The notes under the pieces were generated by a model. The model was not told the origin of the DNA. It did not search any database and saw only the letters and a list, made by a program, of their open reading frames with translations. 7,568 nt of DNA from CAZZBK01 sp964652155 (GTDB taxonomy: Bacteria; Planctomycetota; Planctomycetia; Pirellulales; PNKZ01): NCBI GenBank assembly GCA_964652155.1, contig CAZZBK010000202.1, forward strand, positions 1 through 7,568. The letters are read 5' to 3'. Every line of letters starts with the position of its first letter. The first letter of the stretch is position 1. A program made the position numbers and the translations under genes. Positions 6,083 through 7,568 of the stretch are shown in pieces.

Positions 6083-6101
6083 CCGGTCCCAGAGGGACCG
6101 G
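6083..6101 (-). terminator. GC hairpin directly after the sulfatase stop
   Basis: CCGGTCCC (6083-6090) and GGGACCGG (6094-6101) form a perfect 8-bp stem with a three-base loop, immediately adjacent to the sulfatase TAG (6102-6104). No U-run follows in the leftward transcript, so it would be a U-less terminator or an mRNA 3' stabiliser. A second, shorter GC inverted repeat (GCCGCG-G-CGCGGC, 6061-6073) lies just downstream. The stem may also be a dispersed planctomycete hairpin repeat; a genome count would tell. Confidence 0.55.
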
Positions 6102-7550
6102 CTATTTCGATGTGGGGGCGCTCTTCGCCGGTCCACCGTAGTACGGATAGGCGTCCCAACGGTCGTCGTCGCGGGTCATCCGCGGATCACCGGTCGCGAT
6201 GCGCCATTGCCGAAGTCGTGCGGCAAGTTGTCCCTTGATCGCCGCGTACTCGCTGTCGGCAGCGCGGTTGTCAACCTCGCCGGGGTCTTTGCGCAAATCG
6301 TACAATTCCTCGGCCGGTCGCTTGCCAAACGTTAACTCGTAAAACCGGCGCAGCTCGGGCTCAAGGGGGTCGGCCGTCAGCAGCGACTTGGTCTGCGAGC
6401 CGTCGACGTCGCCGTACGGACCCACGGCGAAGATCAACTGCGGATCGCCCGCGGGCCAACGATCAGGGCGGAGATTTTCGATGTACAGATAATCTTTCGT
6501 GCGGATACTGCGGCACGGATAGCCTACGTTGCCGGAGCGAACATGGGCGTGGCGCTCGCGCTCGATGAACGTGGCATCGCGGCCGTCGGCCACTCCGCCG
6601 CGCAGCACATCGGCAAAACTGCGGCCGGTCATTTCGCTCGTCGGCTTGAGCGAGGCCAACTCGAGCAGCGTCGGCGCGAAGTCCTCGAAGCTGACAAAAG
6701 CGTCGCACTCGCTGCCGCCGCGGATGAGCTTGGGCCAACGAACCACCAGCGGCACATGCGTGCTGAGGTCGTACATATGGGCGAGCCCGCGCGGCATTTG
6801 CCAGCCGTTGTCGCCGGTCATGATCACCACGGTCTTTTCGAGCAACGAACGCTCTCGCAACAATTCGATCGCCCGGCCGCAATCGCGATCGAAGTTTTGC
6901 ACTTCGCAGTAGTAACCGGCAATGTCGTCGCGCAGCGACGGATGATCGGGCAGGTGCGGCGGCACGACGATTTTCGCGCGATCAATTTGCGGCATGAAGT
7001 CGCGTCCCTCGGTCCACGGCACATGCGGATCGCGCGAGCTTAGCCAGAAGCAAAACGGTTGGCCCTTCGGCGCTGCGGCAAGGAATGCGTCGAGGCTCTC
7101 GAACGTGTCGCCCCCCGGATTACGCGTGCGGCCCGACTCGGCGATTCGGCCGGGCCCCCAGCCTTTGCCCGAGTGGCCGACCCGATACCCGGCTTGCTCG
7201 AGTAGCTCGGGAAACACGGTGAACTTGGCCGGGAATCGGCCGTGCAGGCTGGCGGCGTCTTCGAGTCGATGGGCCGCTTGTCCGCTGAGAAACACGGCCC
7301 GCGCCGGAGAGCATGACGGCACGGAACAATACGCGCGGCGGAACAGCATCCCCTCGCTAGCCAGGCGATCGAAAGTTGGCGTCTTGACGACCGGATCGCC
7401 GTAGACGCTGGCATGCGGCCAAGCCCAGTTGTCGGCCATCAAGATGAGTAGGTTCGGCCGCTCGGTCGGGCTCTCGGCGGCGAATGCGCTCGTCGCAACG
7501 AGCAACATCGAGATGACCAGTACAAGCCCAACGACCATGAAGCGACGCAT
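6102..7550 (-). CDS. Secreted S1-type sulfatase (formylglycine-dependent)
   Basis: A 482-residue sulfatase, normal length, that hydrolyses sulfate esters or N-sulfate, probably on polysaccharide outside the cytoplasm. Residues 1-24 are a signal peptide with hydrophobic core 5-19 and an AFA-A type cut. The formylglycine motif is CSPAR (80-84), with Cys80 the residue to be matured by a formylglycine-generating enzyme. Metal and sulfate site candidates are Asp40 and Asn41 in LLILMADNW, Lys129 in GHSGKG, His176 in RDPHVPW, and Asp247-Asn248 in TGDNGWQMPRG. The tail motif ELYDLRKDPGEVDN (415-428) is standard. Motif layout recalls heparan N-sulfatase-like subfamilies, but the substrate cannot be assigned. 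Most relatives have Asp-Asp where this has Asp-Asn. AGGGA lies about eight bases before the ATG. The frame is open upstream to the window edge, but the signal peptide supports this start. No maturase is in the window. Confidence 0.93.
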   Translation of the reverse strand: MRRFMVVGLVLVISMLLVATSAFAAESPTERPNLLILMADNWAWPHASVYGDPVVKTPTFDRLASEGMLFRRAYCSVPSCSPARAVFLSGQAAHRLEDAASLHGRFPAKFTVFPELLEQAGYRVGHSGKGWGPGRIAESGRTRNPGGDTFESLDAFLAAAPKGQPFCFWLSSRDPHVPWTEGRDFMPQIDRAKIVVPPHLPDHPSLRDDIAGYYCEVQNFDRDCGRAIELLRERSLLEKTVVIMTGDNGWQMPRGLAHMYDLSTHVPLVVRWPKLIRGGSECDAFVSFEDFAPTLLELASLKPTSEMTGRSFADVLRGGVADGRDATFIERERHAHVRSGNVGYPCRSIRTKDYLYIENLRPDRWPAGDPQLIFAVGPYGDVDGSQTKSLLTADPLEPELRRFYELTFGKRPAEELYDLRKDPGEVDNRAADSEYAAIKGQLAARLRQWRIATGDPRMTRDDDRWDAYPYYGGPAKSAPTSK

Positions 7551-7568
7551 ACAAGAGTTCCCTAGGGT

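Noticed and set aside
5885..6136. 83-codon minus-strand open frame between the sulfatase and DUF433
   Set aside because: It overlaps the sulfatase end, the hairpin, the promoter and the DUF433 start; its Arg-rich N-terminus and lack of motif indicate a chance frame.

Overview
The window looks like a chromosomal piece of a Pirellulales-type planctomycete. This rests on three things: a secreted protein that joins a dehydrogenase-like propeller, HEAT-like helices and a C-terminal c-type heme domain (an architecture typical of Planctomycetes/Verrucomicrobia), a secreted CSPAR-type sulfatase, and high-GC coding sequence. The genus cannot be named from the sequence alone. Every gene I can support is on the minus strand, so transcription runs from the right end of the window to the left.

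In transcription order: a secreted S1-type sulfatase (6102-7550) ends directly against a strong GC hairpin (6083-6101). A spacer with a consensus -10 box then leads to a DUF433 antitoxin-like gene (5668-5892). Its translationally coupled DUF5615 toxin partner is cut short (5498-5671). Next comes an unrecognised small reading frame (5228-5525) broken by one shift at a T4 run. A 131-bp spacer separates this from an apparently intact PIN-domain toxin (4620-5096) and its small partner (4409-4618), in toxin-first order. After a 209-bp spacer with a candidate promoter come the 1024-residue dehydrogenase/HEAT/cytochrome c protein (1125-4199) and, 61 bp on, a secreted alpha/beta-hydrolase (110-1063). 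The hydrolase stop codon lies inside one arm of a large inverted repeat built from a GGATGAG heptamer array (1-115).

The sulfatase, the heme-linked dehydrogenase-like protein and the esterase-like hydrolase all carry export signals. Together they would suit breakdown of sulfated, acylated extracellular polysaccharide, with the heme protein passing electrons from an oxidation step; that joint role is inference. The middle block (about 4.4-5.9 kb) is visibly less GC-rich and holds one live-looking and one decayed toxin-antitoxin-type module, so it reads as an accessory insertion between catabolic genes. The best candidates for something undescribed are the frame-shifted small gene after DUF433 and the heptamer inverted repeat that supplies a stop codon.
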